DNA of 64,000 bases from Gammaproteobacteria bacterium (GCA_016708925.1 JADJET010000022.1:124001-188000), one strand, 5' to 3'. Positions 1-7,811 are shown, counted from the stretch's first letter. Numbers and translations: made by a program. Notes: generated by a model from the letters alone, not told the origin.

Positions 1-147
1 GGCACCACCGAATACGAGGTGTCCGGCAATATCGACGAGCAGTCGCTGCGCCGTTACGCGGCTGCGGGAGTGGATTTTATTTCGACCGGCGCGCTGACCA
101 AGCACCTGAAAGCGGTCGATTTGTCGTTCCGGCTCACGCGGCAATAA
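1..147 (+). CDS. nadC: Nicotinate-nucleotide (quinolinate) phosphoribosyltransferase, C-terminal 48 residues
   Basis: The frame is open from the first base and ends at TAA 145-147. The peptide has the family's C-terminal pattern: EVSGNI, then GVDFISTGALTKH, then KAVDLSFRL, which closes the alpha/beta barrel that binds phosphoribosyl pyrophosphate. NadC converts quinolinate and PRPP to nicotinate mononucleotide in de novo NAD synthesis in the cytoplasm. Its start lies left of the window. In gammaproteobacteria nadC commonly sits beside pilA (ppdD in E. coli). Here pilA is 7 kb away, so the interval between them looks inserted. No terminator can be judged because the G/C-only stretch begins 12 bases after the stop. 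Confidence 0.93.
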   Translation, partial: GTTEYEVSGNIDEQSLRRYAAAGVDFISTGALTKHLKAVDLSFRLTRQ

Positions 148-159
148 CGCCGCCACCCT

Positions 160-284
160 CCGGCGCGGGGGGGGGGGGGGGGCGCCGGGCGGGGGGCCGC
201 CCGGCCGGCGCCCCGCCGCGGGGGGGGCCCCGCCCCCCCCCCCCCCCCCGGGGCGGGGGCGCGGGCCCCCCCGCGGGGGGGGGC
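160..284. other. 125-base block of only G and C, probable sequencing or assembly artefact
   Basis: There is no A or T for 125 consecutive bases. The block includes a run of 16 G (167-182) and a run of 17 C (233-249), with mixed G/C between. Nothing codes here: frames that cross it give only Gly, Ala, Pro and Arg. Flanking DNA is ordinary coding-like sequence. Such a tract is far outside the composition of the rest of the window, and it sits exactly where nadC ends and a truncated symporter begins. I read it as failed base calling or a bad join. A true GC hairpin cannot be excluded from sequence alone. Confidence 0.8.
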
Positions 285-302
285 AACGCGCACGTCATTC
301 CC

Positions 303-662
303 GTGCGATCGCCATGGATGCTTGCCGCACTCGCGCTGGCCGGCGCCTTTCTTACCATCGGCCTGCACTTCATTCCCCGGCGGAAACTGTCCCAGGGCTT
401 CGGCGTCGGCAATGGCGTGCCGTCAAACTCGGTGGCGCACGCGCTCAACGAGAGTTTCGCCATCCCGGCGACGGCCACGGGCCTCGCGCTGATGATCGTG
501 GTGGGGCTGGTGCTGATCGGCGCCATCACCAGCCTCGACTTCATCTGGCTGCTGGCCGATGTGATGAACGCGCTGATGGCCATTCCGAACCCGATCGCGC
601 TCGTGCTGCTCTCACCGATCATCTTCTCCCCGACGCGGGAATACCGGGCCCGGCGCCCCTGA
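303..662 (+). pseudogene. Remnant of an AGCS-family sodium:alanine/glycine symporter
   Basis: The frame opens at GTG 303 and gives 119 residues, against about 450-500 for a complete AGCS transporter. Residues about 33-70 match the middle of the family (GFGVGN, PSNSVAHAL, then GLVLIGAI; usual form FGIGNMVQANSVA ... GLVILGG). They pass straight into the extreme C-terminus (FIWLLADVMNALMAIPN, then LIALLLLS-like IALVLLS). The roughly 200 residues that normally separate these parts are missing in frame. The first 30 residues show no family match, and upstream is the G/C-only block. It cannot form a working transporter. Either it is a decayed gene with a large internal deletion or the assembly has collapsed here. 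Confidence 0.7.
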
Positions 663-738
663 CCGAGCGTGACGCCGGCCATCCATCCAATGCCCCGCGC
701 GCAATTTCCCGTGTACCATCCACGCAGTCTCTGCCCCC

Positions 739-768
739 GTAGGCCGGATAAGCGCAGCGCATCCGGCA
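739..768. repeat. REP-like palindrome, copy 1
   Basis: The element reads GTAGGCCGGATAAGCG then CAGCGCATCCGGC. The two arms (GCCGGAT ... ATCCGGC) are inverted and would form a hairpin. Four close relatives lie at 8079, 11293, 11469 and 12623. It is intergenic, about 80 bases before ugd. Confidence 0.75.
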
Positions 769-848
769 AAGAAGACAAGGAACAACCCGATGCACGCAAC
801 TCGCACCGACCACTCCCGGCCCCTCTCACTGGCGGCAACCGACCCCCA

Positions 849-2231
849 ATGAAAATCGCCATCCTCGGCGCTGGCTACGTCGGCCTCAACACCGCCGCCG
901 CGCTCGCCTACCTCGGCCACCAGGTGCTGGTCATTGACAAGGACAGGGCGCGCATCCATGGCCTCGATCACGGCTGCAACCCGCTCCACGAACCCGGCCT
1001 CGACAACCTGCTGGCCACCTGCAAGGACCGGCTCATCTTCAGCACCAACACCACGGCCGTGGCCGATGCCGACATCATCTTCATCGCCGTGGGCACCCCC
1101 GCCGCCCAGAACGGCGAAGCCCATATCGGGTTTGTCGAGGATGCCGCGCGTGAAGTGGCCGGCGAGTTGCACCCGCACCACACGCCCACCCTGGTGGTGA
1201 AATCCACCGTACCCATCGGCACCGGCCGGCGGGTCCGCCACGTGGTCGAGCGCACGCTGAAAAGCCGCGGCGTGCAGGCCAACATCAAAATCGCCGCCAA
1301 CCCGGAGTTCCTGCGCGAAGGCACTGCCCTCCGCGACACCCTGTACCCGGATCGCATCGTCGTCGGCGCCGAAGACAGCGCGACCCACGCCGTCATGCGC
1401 GCCCTGTATCAGCCGCTGCTGGCGCAGGATTTCGTTCCGCCACCCGGGCTGCCCCGCCCCGACGGCTATCAGTTGCCGCCGCTGGTGACCACCGACCCCA
1501 CCAGCGCCGAGATGATCAAATACGTCGCCAACGCCTTTCTGGCCGTCAAGCTCAGCTACATCAACGAAATTGCCGCGCTGTGCGAGCGCGTCGGCGCGGA
1601 CGTCGGTGAAGTCGCCCATGGCATCGGACTCGACCGCCGCATCGGCCGCGACTACCTCGACGCCGGCCCCGGCTGGGGCGGGAGCTGCCTCCCCAAGGAC
1701 ACCTCCGCCCTGCTCGCCGTGGCCGAGGAATACGGCGACAGCCTGCTGCTGGTCGCCGCCGCCCGCGAGGTAAACCAACGCCAGCGCCAGCGCATCGTCG
1801 AAAAGCTGCAAAGCGAACTCAAGGTGCTGCGCGGCTCCACCATCGGCATCCTCGGCCTCGCCTTCAAGGAGGGCACCGGCGACCTGCGGGATTCGCCCGC
1901 ACTCGACATCATCGAGCTGTTACTGGCACGAGGCGCCCATTTGCGGCTGCACGATCCCGCCGCCATCCCCGCGGCCCGCGAGCTGTTGCAGCACGATGAC
2001 CTGGACTTCTACGAAGACCCCTACGCAATGGCCACGGGCGCCGATGCCCTGGTACTGGTGACGGCCTGGCCGCACTACCGCGCGCTCGATCTGCCGCGCC
2101 TGGCCCAAGCGATGCGCACACCCGTCATGGTGGATGCACGGAACCTCTACGACCCGAGCACCGCCCAGGCCGCCGGGCTGCGCTACACCGGTATCGGGCG
2201 CAGCATCCGGGCGACATCGAGCGACGGTTAG
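849..2231 (+). CDS. ugd: UDP-glucose 6-dehydrogenase
   Basis: A cytoplasmic enzyme of 460 residues that oxidises UDP-glucose twice with NAD to UDP-glucuronate, a precursor of acidic surface polysaccharides. The N-terminal Rossmann motif GAGYVG is at residues 7-12. The catalytic cysteine lies in GWGGSCLPKD near residue 279, and the C-terminal UDP-binding domain includes GLAFKEGTGDLRDSPA. ATG 849 places GAGYVG at the usual distance from the start. The frame is open further upstream, but that stretch runs through a REP-like repeat and shows no homology. The gene is alone on its strand. A GDP-mannose dehydrogenase is the main alternative; the active-site context favours UDP-glucose. Confidence 0.92.
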   Translation: MKIAILGAGYVGLNTAAALAYLGHQVLVIDKDRARIHGLDHGCNPLHEPGLDNLLATCKDRLIFSTNTTAVADADIIFIAVGTPAAQNGEAHIGFVEDAAREVAGELHPHHTPTLVVKSTVPIGTGRRVRHVVERTLKSRGVQANIKIAANPEFLREGTALRDTLYPDRIVVGAEDSATHAVMRALYQPLLAQDFVPPPGLPRPDGYQLPPLVTTDPTSAEMIKYVANAFLAVKLSYINEIAALCERVGADVGEVAHGIGLDRRIGRDYLDAGPGWGGSCLPKDTSALLAVAEEYGDSLLLVAAAREVNQRQRQRIVEKLQSELKVLRGSTIGILGLAFKEGTGDLRDSPALDIIELLLARGAHLRLHDPAAIPAARELLQHDDLDFYEDPYAMATGADALVLVTAWPHYRALDLPRLAQAMRTPVMVDARNLYDPSTAQAAGLRYTGIGRSIRATSSDG

Positions 2232-2651
2232 TCGGACGGGCAGAAGACGGCCGCCTCCGACATTCCAGCGTTCCCACGATCCAGCCGATGCCCGTCATTA
2301 GCGTGCCCCCAGGGACCAGGATGGTGAAATGCAGCACATCCCGGCACGCTAGTTCGGCTTGAGCACGGGATCCTGTGTACCCATTCCACAGCGCTGGCCA
2401 CCTCCCGATTTTTGGGTAACGAATGGCGACAACCCGATGGGGGTACAGCGACAGCGGCACTGAAAAATATCGTAGCTGGCCCAGTTTTTTAAGGAAAGTA
2501 AACTCAGATTACAAGTGCTCCACGGCTGTCTTCGCGAAAACGTGGTCTGTCCCCTATTTCTCGTTTCTATTTCTCGTTTCTCGCGCTATTTCTCGCGATT
2601 TATCAATCTCTGATAACATCCTGCCATGGATGCAACTTGAGGAACCACCCA
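2232..2651. other. Intergenic region, ugd to parD
   Basis: 420 bases without a convincing gene. The AT content rises sharply over 2450-2620. At about 2538-2556 there is a phrase (AACGTGGTCTGTCCCC) of the kind often found as dispersed repeats in proteobacteria. The right end holds the repeats described as the parDE control region. I saw no clear terminator for ugd. Confidence 0.6.
2554..2616 (+). promoter_or_regulatory. Probable parDE promoter and operator repeats
   Basis: CTATTTCTCG occurs three times, at 2554, 2567 and 2586, and the first two copies extend identically for 13 bases. They are followed by the palindrome TTATCA-ATCTC-TGATAA at 2600-2616, whose right arm could supply a -10 element. 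ParD antitoxins usually bind repeats overlapping their own promoter, so autoregulation here is a reasonable inference. It has not been shown. Confidence 0.5.
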
Positions 2652-2912
2652 ATGCCATCCAGTTACGCCATCGGTCAACACTTCGAGCAGTTCATCAAAA
2701 ACCAGATCGCTCAAGGTCGTTACGCCAGCGCCTCGGAAGTCGTCCGCGATGCCCTGCGTCTGCTCGAAGAAGTCGAACAGCGGCGCGCCGCCGCCCTTGA
2801 AACCCTGCGCGAAGAAATCCGCAAGGGCCTTGCCAGCGGTGAGGGCAAATCCGCCGACGAGGTGCTGGCGCGGCTGGAAGGCAAATACACCCGGCTGGCG
2901 GAGCGGGGATGA
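2652..2912 (+). CDS. parD: ParD-family antitoxin
   Basis: A protein of 86 residues. The N-terminus has the ribbon-helix-helix pattern of the ParD/CC2985 family (YAIGQHFEQFIKNQIAQGRY, then SASEVVRDALRLLE), which binds DNA as a dimer. The charged C-terminal half is the part that wraps the toxin in this family. ATG 2652 follows GAGGAA at 2639-2644. A TTG five codons upstream is also in frame but has no better spacing. The stop overlaps the parE start (ATGA), so the two are translationally coupled. It should neutralise ParE and repress the operon through the repeats at 2554-2616. Confidence 0.9.
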   Translation: MPSSYAIGQHFEQFIKNQIAQGRYASASEVVRDALRLLEEVEQRRAAALETLREEIRKGLASGEGKSADEVLARLEGKYTRLAERG

Positions 2913-3208
2913 AACAGGTCCGGCTCACGGCCCGGGCGGAACTCGATCTGGAAGAAGTCGGTGATTACATTGCCGCCGACAACCCTGCCCTTGCCCTGGC
3001 GTTTGTGCAGGCGATCCGTGAACACTGCGAACGGATTGCCAATGCGCCATTGGGCTATCCGACGCATCCGGAGCTCGGAGAGAATCTTCGCTCCTGCCCG
3101 CACGGGCGCTACCGGATCTTCTTCCAGCCACGGGCAGCCGACGTGTTGATCGTACGGATACTCCATGGCGCGCGAGATTTCGACACCCTTTTCCCAGACT
3201 TCCCATAG
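2909..3208 (+). CDS. parE: ParE/RelE-superfamily toxin
   Basis: A protein of 99 residues with the compact RelE/ParE fold pattern: RAELDLEEVGDYIA near the N-terminus, HCERIANAPLGYP in the middle, and the C-terminal strands RYRIFFQP and VLIVRILHGARDF. ParE toxins inhibit DNA gyrase, and this sequence type (ending in arginine-rich IRILHGARD) is typical of the ParE branch. Toxicity is inferred from the family. The gene starts inside the last codons of parD (ATGA overlap). Toxin-antitoxin pairs are common on laterally acquired segments, which fits the insert between nadC and pilA. Confidence 0.88.
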   Translation: MKQVRLTARAELDLEEVGDYIAADNPALALAFVQAIREHCERIANAPLGYPTHPELGENLRSCPHGRYRIFFQPRAADVLIVRILHGARDFDTLFPDFP

Positions 3209-3267
3209 CAGCTTGTTGAAACACGTCGTGAGGTGGCCAGCTGCGAGGCGCACGGCGCGCAGCGATC

Positions 3268-3318
3268 GAGACCTATCAAGTCGATAGGCGAGGGAGCGAG
3301 CACCGCGCAACGAAGCAG
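3268..3318. repeat. 51-base dispersed repeat, copy 1
   Basis: Identical over 51 bases to 60155-60205. It contains the perfect hairpin CCTATC-AAGTC-GATAGG. The copy ends 32 bases from the stop of the minus-strand O-antigen ligase gene. The second copy lies close to the stop of aroE in the same relative orientation. Confidence 0.85.
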
Positions 3319-3350
3319 ACGGTGGTTTATCGATTCCGTTCGCAGCACGG

Positions 3351-5039
3351 CTATTGCTCCACCTTTTCCGCGACGCCGAAGCCCAATTGGCGCGCCAGCT
3401 CCGACTGCGCGATCTTGTCGCGCAGATCCAGCGGCGCGCGCGCCAGACCCTCGGCATAGCGCGCCCGAGCCCGGCCAATATCTCCGTTAGCCAGGTAGGC
3501 GCTCGCCTCCCAAAGGTAGTACTGCCAGCCGTCGCGGGCGTGGCGTTGCAGCCAGCCGAGCCAGTGGGCCATTACTTCTGGTGAGCGCTCCTGCCAGTAG
3601 GCGGTCCAGGCCGGCACATCGGTCGCATAGATCGGCAACGCACGCAGCACCACCATGCGCGGCGCGTAATAGGCCCATACCCGGCCGCGATAGCCATCGA
3701 CCACCGCCTTGATATTGACCAGGCCCAGAACCGCGACCAGTCCGGTGACCCCCAGCAACCCCAGAGCGGTTGCGCGGCGGTGCAGCAAAGGCACGGCGGC
3801 AGTTTCGCCGCGGCCCTCCCGGTGCAGTGCGAACCCGTACACCAGCCCCAGCGCCATCGGACCGAGCGCCATGGTCGGATAGTGATACAGCGTGCCGTCG
3901 ATCAGGCCGTACACGAGAATGGCGACCCACACCCCGAACACCACCAGGGGCGCCACCGGCAGCATGGCCGCGCGCCGGCGCCAGAAAAACCCCGCCAGCC
4001 ACAGACACAGTCCGATCATCGCCAGCAGCAGGAGTCCACCGCCGGGCAGGCCCCAATCCAGTAACGCCTGCAACACGAAACTGTGGGGCTGGGTCGGCAT
4101 CGCCGGCTTGTCGGCCAGAAAGCCGTAGTTGTCCGGACCGATGCCCAGCCAGGGCGAATCCAGAAGACGGGGCAGCACGCTCAGCCACAGCGCTACTCGG
4201 CCGCTGCTCAGGTCGTCGATATCGTCGGGCTCACCGCCGTGGAACAGAGACAGACCCAGCGCCGAACTGTCCACCCAAAAAATCTTTGAAATCAGGTAGC
4301 TTGCCAACAGGATAAAGGGCAACGCCAGCAACAGACGCCGCTTCTCCAGCGTCGCCGGGGCAAGGTAGAGCACTAGAGGCACGGCGACCAGAACAGCCAG
4401 CACGGAACCACGCCCACCGGCCCAGCAGAGCGCCGCCAGCACCAGGGTAAGTAACACAAAGCCAACACCTTGAAGCAGGCCACGGCCCGGCGCCAAACAA
4501 GGGTAAAGAGCGGCTACCGCGCCTGCGGCCAAGTAATAACCCAGATGGCGGATATGGATGAAAGGGGCGGCACCCCACACCCAGTCGTAGCCGCGCGGAT
4601 CCTCGACGGCACACCAGATCCAAGCCATGGCGGCGATAGCGGCGGCCACCCCAACCAGCAGCGCCCACAGAAAGCCCGCGGCGGTGCGCTCACGGTCATA
4701 GCGCGCAACCACCAGCACCGCGGCCAACGCAGCGAAAACCGTCCACTCGAGCTGACGCAGCAGAGCTGGTGCCGGGTGGACACTGACCAGCACGCTGAAC
4801 GCCCCGAGCAAAAGCCAGCATCCGAGCGACCAGACCAGCGCCCCCGGCACCGTCACGCGCGGGTCGCGGCGCGCACCCATGGCCCAAGCCAGCAGCGGCA
4901 ACGGCAGCAGGACACCGAGCAGGCGCAACACCAGGGTATTGGGGCCGGACACGACCAGAAACTGCAAATAAAGAACCGCGTTGAGCAGCACAAACAAGGT
5001 CACCAGGGGGCGTTCCAGCCCGCGTCCCTGCTCGGTCAT
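3351..5039 (-). CDS. O-antigen ligase / PglL-type O-oligosaccharyltransferase family membrane protein
   Basis: 562 residues with about a dozen hydrophobic segments over the first 430 and a soluble C-terminal tail of roughly 110. The Wzy_C signature is present near residues 270-350: SGRVALWLSVLPRLLDSPWL, then GIGPDNYGF, then a loop histidine in QPHSFVLQALLDWGLPGG. These enzymes move a lipid-linked glycan to lipid A core (WaaL) or to protein (PglL/TfpO) on the periplasmic side. The long soluble tail resembles the Wzy_C_2 tail of pilin ligases. The gene lies downstream of pilA and a sulfatase-like gene on the same strand, so pilin glycosylation is a candidate role. ATG 5039 has AGAGG 8 bases upstream. 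An in-frame GTG at 5090 is less likely. WaaL or Wzy functions remain possible. Confidence 0.8.
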   Translation of the reverse strand: MTEQGRGLERPLVTLFVLLNAVLYLQFLVVSGPNTLVLRLLGVLLPLPLLAWAMGARRDPRVTVPGALVWSLGCWLLLGAFSVLVSVHPAPALLRQLEWTVFAALAAVLVVARYDRERTAAGFLWALLVGVAAAIAAMAWIWCAVEDPRGYDWVWGAAPFIHIRHLGYYLAAGAVAALYPCLAPGRGLLQGVGFVLLTLVLAALCWAGGRGSVLAVLVAVPLVLYLAPATLEKRRLLLALPFILLASYLISKIFWVDSSALGLSLFHGGEPDDIDDLSSGRVALWLSVLPRLLDSPWLGIGPDNYGFLADKPAMPTQPHSFVLQALLDWGLPGGGLLLLAMIGLCLWLAGFFWRRRAAMLPVAPLVVFGVWVAILVYGLIDGTLYHYPTMALGPMALGLVYGFALHREGRGETAAVPLLHRRATALGLLGVTGLVAVLGLVNIKAVVDGYRGRVWAYYAPRMVVLRALPIYATDVPAWTAYWQERSPEVMAHWLGWLQRHARDGWQYYLWEASAYLANGDIGRARARYAEGLARAPLDLRDKIAQSELARQLGFGVAEKVEQ

Positions 5040-5096
5040 CACATCATCCTCTGGGGGGGTTATTGTTTGCGAGCGCAACCCGGCGCCCACCAGGCA

Positions 5097-7166
5097 TCAG
5101 CCCCCGGCGAAGCGCTGACACAGCCCGTAATGATCGAACCCTGGGTCGCCGTCGTAGTGCCGGCACATGTCCGCCAGCATCGCCCGCCAGGGTGCCGCTT
5201 CCGGCGCCTGGCTCACCGGCCACCAGACATTGTCCTTGGTGTTGAGCAGGATCAGCTCATCCTCCAGCGTCGGCGACATGCTCAGCAGCCAGTGGTCGCG
5301 CACCACCGCGCGCAGCTTGGTGGCAACGGTGGCGTCGATCAGATCCGGGCGCATCACCACCTTGCCGGCGGCATTCACCCAGTAATAGCGCGCCGTCTCG
5401 GAGAGCAGTTGCTGCTCGTCGATCTCACTCGACATCAGCGCCATCGAGGTGAGCGCCGACTCCAGGTAGATGCCGCGTTCCGGCGGGATGGAGCCAAGCA
5501 GCGAATGGCCGTCCATGCCCGGCCAGGGCGCAGCGATGGCGCTGGTGCCGGCCAGCAGATCGGCGACCGTGGGGGCGATATCGATCAGCGACACGGTTTG
5601 CCCGTTGCGCGCCGGCACGGCGGCGAGCCGTCCCGCGCCCTCTCCTTGCAGGCCGTAGCCGCGCAGCGCCAGCATCACCCGGTACTGGCCCTGGCTCAGC
5701 ACATTGGTGCCATGGCCACGGGTGTTGGTCTCGATCTCGATTTCTGTTTCCACCCCGGCGGTGGCCGCATCGCGTTCCAGGTAAAAGCTGTCGCCGTGGT
5801 CGGAGAGAAACACCACGAGCGTGTTGTCGAGCAGACCCTGTTCCTCCAGCCCGGTCATCAGATCGCCGAACTGGCGGTCCGCCTGCTTGAGCAGCATGCG
5901 ATAAAAGTAGTGATATCTGCGGTCGCCCTGGGGGTGGAACTCCATGTCGTCCAACTCTTCCACTTCGTTGGAGACGTAGGGGTAGTGGGGCAGCAGAAAA
6001 TGCAGTGCCAGAAACAGCGGCTGCTCGCCGCCGGCGGAGAGTTCCGTCAATACCGCGTCCGTGTAGGCCCCGGGGTCGTAGTTGTAGGCGCGGCCCCGGT
6101 TCAGGTACAGGTAGGGAAACAGATGCTCGGCGATGGGCCGGTGGGAAATCAGGTTCACCAGCGGGTGATCGAAATAGGAGCCGAGCAGATCGATGGCGCC
6201 GTGCTCCGGCCCCACGATGGCATCGAAACCAAAACTCTTGTCGATGGCGCTGAAGTGGCGCTCGTCGAACGCCAGCACCGAGCGGTAACCGAGCGCTTGC
6301 AGGCGGTGCCCCAGCGTGGCGTCGCGGGTCACCACGTCGTTGCCGATCAGGTTCTCGCGCGCGCCATTGTGGATCTGGTCGAGGCCGGTAAGGGCGCCCA
6401 TCCAGGCCGCAAAAGTGCGCGCCATGGGCGTATAGGCGGTGTCGAAGACCTTGGCGTCGGCGAGGAAAGTATCGATGTTCGGCGTCAGGCGGGTCTTGCC
6501 GTTGACAAACCCGGTCTCGTCCGGGCGCAGGGAATCGACCCCAATCAGCAGAATATTGGGCCGCGCCGGGTCGCGCGAGCCGATCCCGCCACCGCCGGTG
6601 GCAGCGGGCGTCCAGAGTCCCAATCCCACCACCGCGGCGAGCCCGGCGGTCACCGCGGCGGGGGCGAGCATTTGCCCGCGCCGGCGCAACAGGCCGGCCA
6701 GGCTGACGGCCAGGGAAACCGCAAACAACCCCAACATCCCGTTGAGCAACGGACCTTCGACCAAGGTCGGCGCGCGGCGCAGAAAGGCGCTGGGCACCAG
6801 GGGATACCAGCGTGCGTTCAGAATGAAGATGGCCAACAGCGCCAATGCGAACACCAGCAGTTGCAGCAGCCGCAGCGTGCGCCTGGGCACCGCCACCGTC
6901 GCCAGCCAGCCGGCCGTGGCCAGCCAGAGCGCGGCGGCAAAGGCAATGTGCACCGCCACCAGGGCGAGGACGAAATGGCCGACATCGAGCCAGACCCCGG
7001 GGCTTGCCAGCACGCCCTGGATCAACGCACCCACATGGTCCTCCATGCGGAAGTTGCCCTGCAGGGGGGCGGCCAGCTTGGCCAGCAGGACCACCAAAGC
7101 CAGCAGCGACAGCCAGAGATAGAACCGGAAAAGGCGCGGCGGCGGCGCGGCGGTGAAGGGCATCAT
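5097..7166 (-). CDS. Membrane-anchored sulfatase / alkaline phosphatase-superfamily enzyme (LtaS/EptA-like)
   Basis: 689 residues. About five hydrophobic segments occupy residues 10-190, followed by a periplasmic catalytic domain that starts at RPNILLIGVDSLRPD (202-216). The probable nucleophile is Thr in PMART near residue 251, and metal ligands lie in FLSDHGDSF near 453-461. This architecture is shared by lipoteichoic-acid synthases, phosphoethanolamine transferases and membrane sulfatases; the sequence does not decide between them. ATG 7166 has GGAG 10 bases upstream. It is 57 bases upstream of the O-antigen ligase gene, so the pair is probably an operon. In Neisseria a related fold (PptA) adds phospho-groups to pilin, and pilA is the next gene upstream here. 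Confidence 0.8.
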   Translation of the reverse strand: MMPFTAAPPPRLFRFYLWLSLLALVVLLAKLAAPLQGNFRMEDHVGALIQGVLASPGVWLDVGHFVLALVAVHIAFAAALWLATAGWLATVAVPRRTLRLLQLLVFALALLAIFILNARWYPLVPSAFLRRAPTLVEGPLLNGMLGLFAVSLAVSLAGLLRRRGQMLAPAAVTAGLAAVVGLGLWTPAATGGGGIGSRDPARPNILLIGVDSLRPDETGFVNGKTRLTPNIDTFLADAKVFDTAYTPMARTFAAWMGALTGLDQIHNGARENLIGNDVVTRDATLGHRLQALGYRSVLAFDERHFSAIDKSFGFDAIVGPEHGAIDLLGSYFDHPLVNLISHRPIAEHLFPYLYLNRGRAYNYDPGAYTDAVLTELSAGGEQPLFLALHFLLPHYPYVSNEVEELDDMEFHPQGDRRYHYFYRMLLKQADRQFGDLMTGLEEQGLLDNTLVVFLSDHGDSFYLERDAATAGVETEIEIETNTRGHGTNVLSQGQYRVMLALRGYGLQGEGAGRLAAVPARNGQTVSLIDIAPTVADLLAGTSAIAAPWPGMDGHSLLGSIPPERGIYLESALTSMALMSSEIDEQQLLSETARYYWVNAAGKVVMRPDLIDATVATKLRAVVRDHWLLSMSPTLEDELILLNTKDNVWWPVSQAPEAAPWRAMLADMCRHYDGDPGFDHYGLCQRFAGG

Positions 7167-7264
7167 GGCAATTCGTCTCCGGTGGCAGGGCACCCAAAAG
7201 GCGTCCCGCCCAGTCTAACCGCGCGCCGATCGCCCAATGTCAGATCGCCCGGCTCGTGTTGAGA

Positions 7265-7298
7265 CAGCAAGACGGAGGCCGCAGCCTCCGTTTTGCTG
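7265..7298 (-). terminator. Probable pilA terminator hairpin
   Basis: CAGCAAGACGGAGGC and GCCTCCGTTTTGCTG form a near-perfect 15-base stem with a 4-base loop. It lies 36 bases past the pilA stop and before the sulfatase-like gene. The T tract is short and interrupted, so read-through into the downstream pair is plausible. Confidence 0.6.
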
Positions 7299-7334
7299 TA
7301 CCCGGTGGCCAGAAATCAAGCCACCAGTCCCGAC

Positions 7335-7811
7335 TTACTTACAGCCGGAGGGCAGGTATTTTGCTTTCGACGAGCCGGTTGGTACACAGTTCCAGCTTAC
7401 AATGGAGCTGGCCGCAGTAGTGGTAAAGGTACCAGCATTTACCGTGCCGACAGTGTTAGTGGGCTGGAGTTCAAAAGCATAACCCCTGACCTGGGTCGCC
7501 GTCGGCGCCGAGTTGCGCATGGTGATTACGACTCGACACGTAGCAGTATTCTTGGCGCTCGAGGTATAGCGACCGCCGATGCTGTTGTTGAACGAATCGG
7601 CAGCGGGGCACTTGCCCTGAGTCATGGCGTATTCGCTGATCGCCACCTTGAGGGCGCCGGCCTGGGCCACGCCTTCGGCCACCTGGGAGCGGGCCACATA
7701 GTCCTGGTACAGGGGCAGGGCCACCGCGGCCAGGATGCCGATGATCGCGACCACGATCATCAGTTCGATCAGGGTGAAACCCCGTTGCTTGCTGTGCTGT
7801 TCGCGTTGCAT
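7335..7811 (-). CDS. pilA: Type IV major pilin
   Basis: 158 residues. A short basic leader (MQREQHSKQRG) is followed by the prepilin site G/F and the hydrophobic helix FTLIELMIVVAIIGILAAVA, with the usual Glu at position 5 of the mature protein. PilD would cleave and N-methylate it, and PilB/PilC assemble it into type IV pili at the inner membrane. The C-terminal part has a cysteine pair (WNCVP ... PSGCK) that would close the D-loop disulphide, and it is rich in Ser and Thr, as in glycosylated pilins. ATG 7811 has AAGGAG 8 bases upstream; a TTG two codons earlier is rejected. It is divergent from pilB, with a candidate sigma-54 promoter at 7888-7902. Confidence 0.95.
   Translation of the reverse strand: MQREQHSKQRGFTLIELMIVVAIIGILAAVALPLYQDYVARSQVAEGVAQAGALKVAISEYAMTQGKCPAADSFNNSIGGRYTSSAKNTATCRVVITMRNSAPTATQVRGYAFELQPTNTVGTVNAGTFTTTAASSIVSWNCVPTGSSKAKYLPSGCK

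Noticed and set aside
669..848. N-terminal extension of the UDP-glucose dehydrogenase
   Set aside because: It translates a REP-like repeat, and the Rossmann motif would be displaced by 60 residues.
2520..2650. An insertion sequence near parDE
   Set aside because: No transposase frame or terminal inverted repeats; only short repeats and a palindrome are present.
4470..7262. A 930-codon open frame on the plus strand opposite the ligase and sulfatase-like genes
   Set aside because: Rich in Gln, His, Arg and Gly with no domain. It is the antisense shadow of two high-GC genes with clear motifs.
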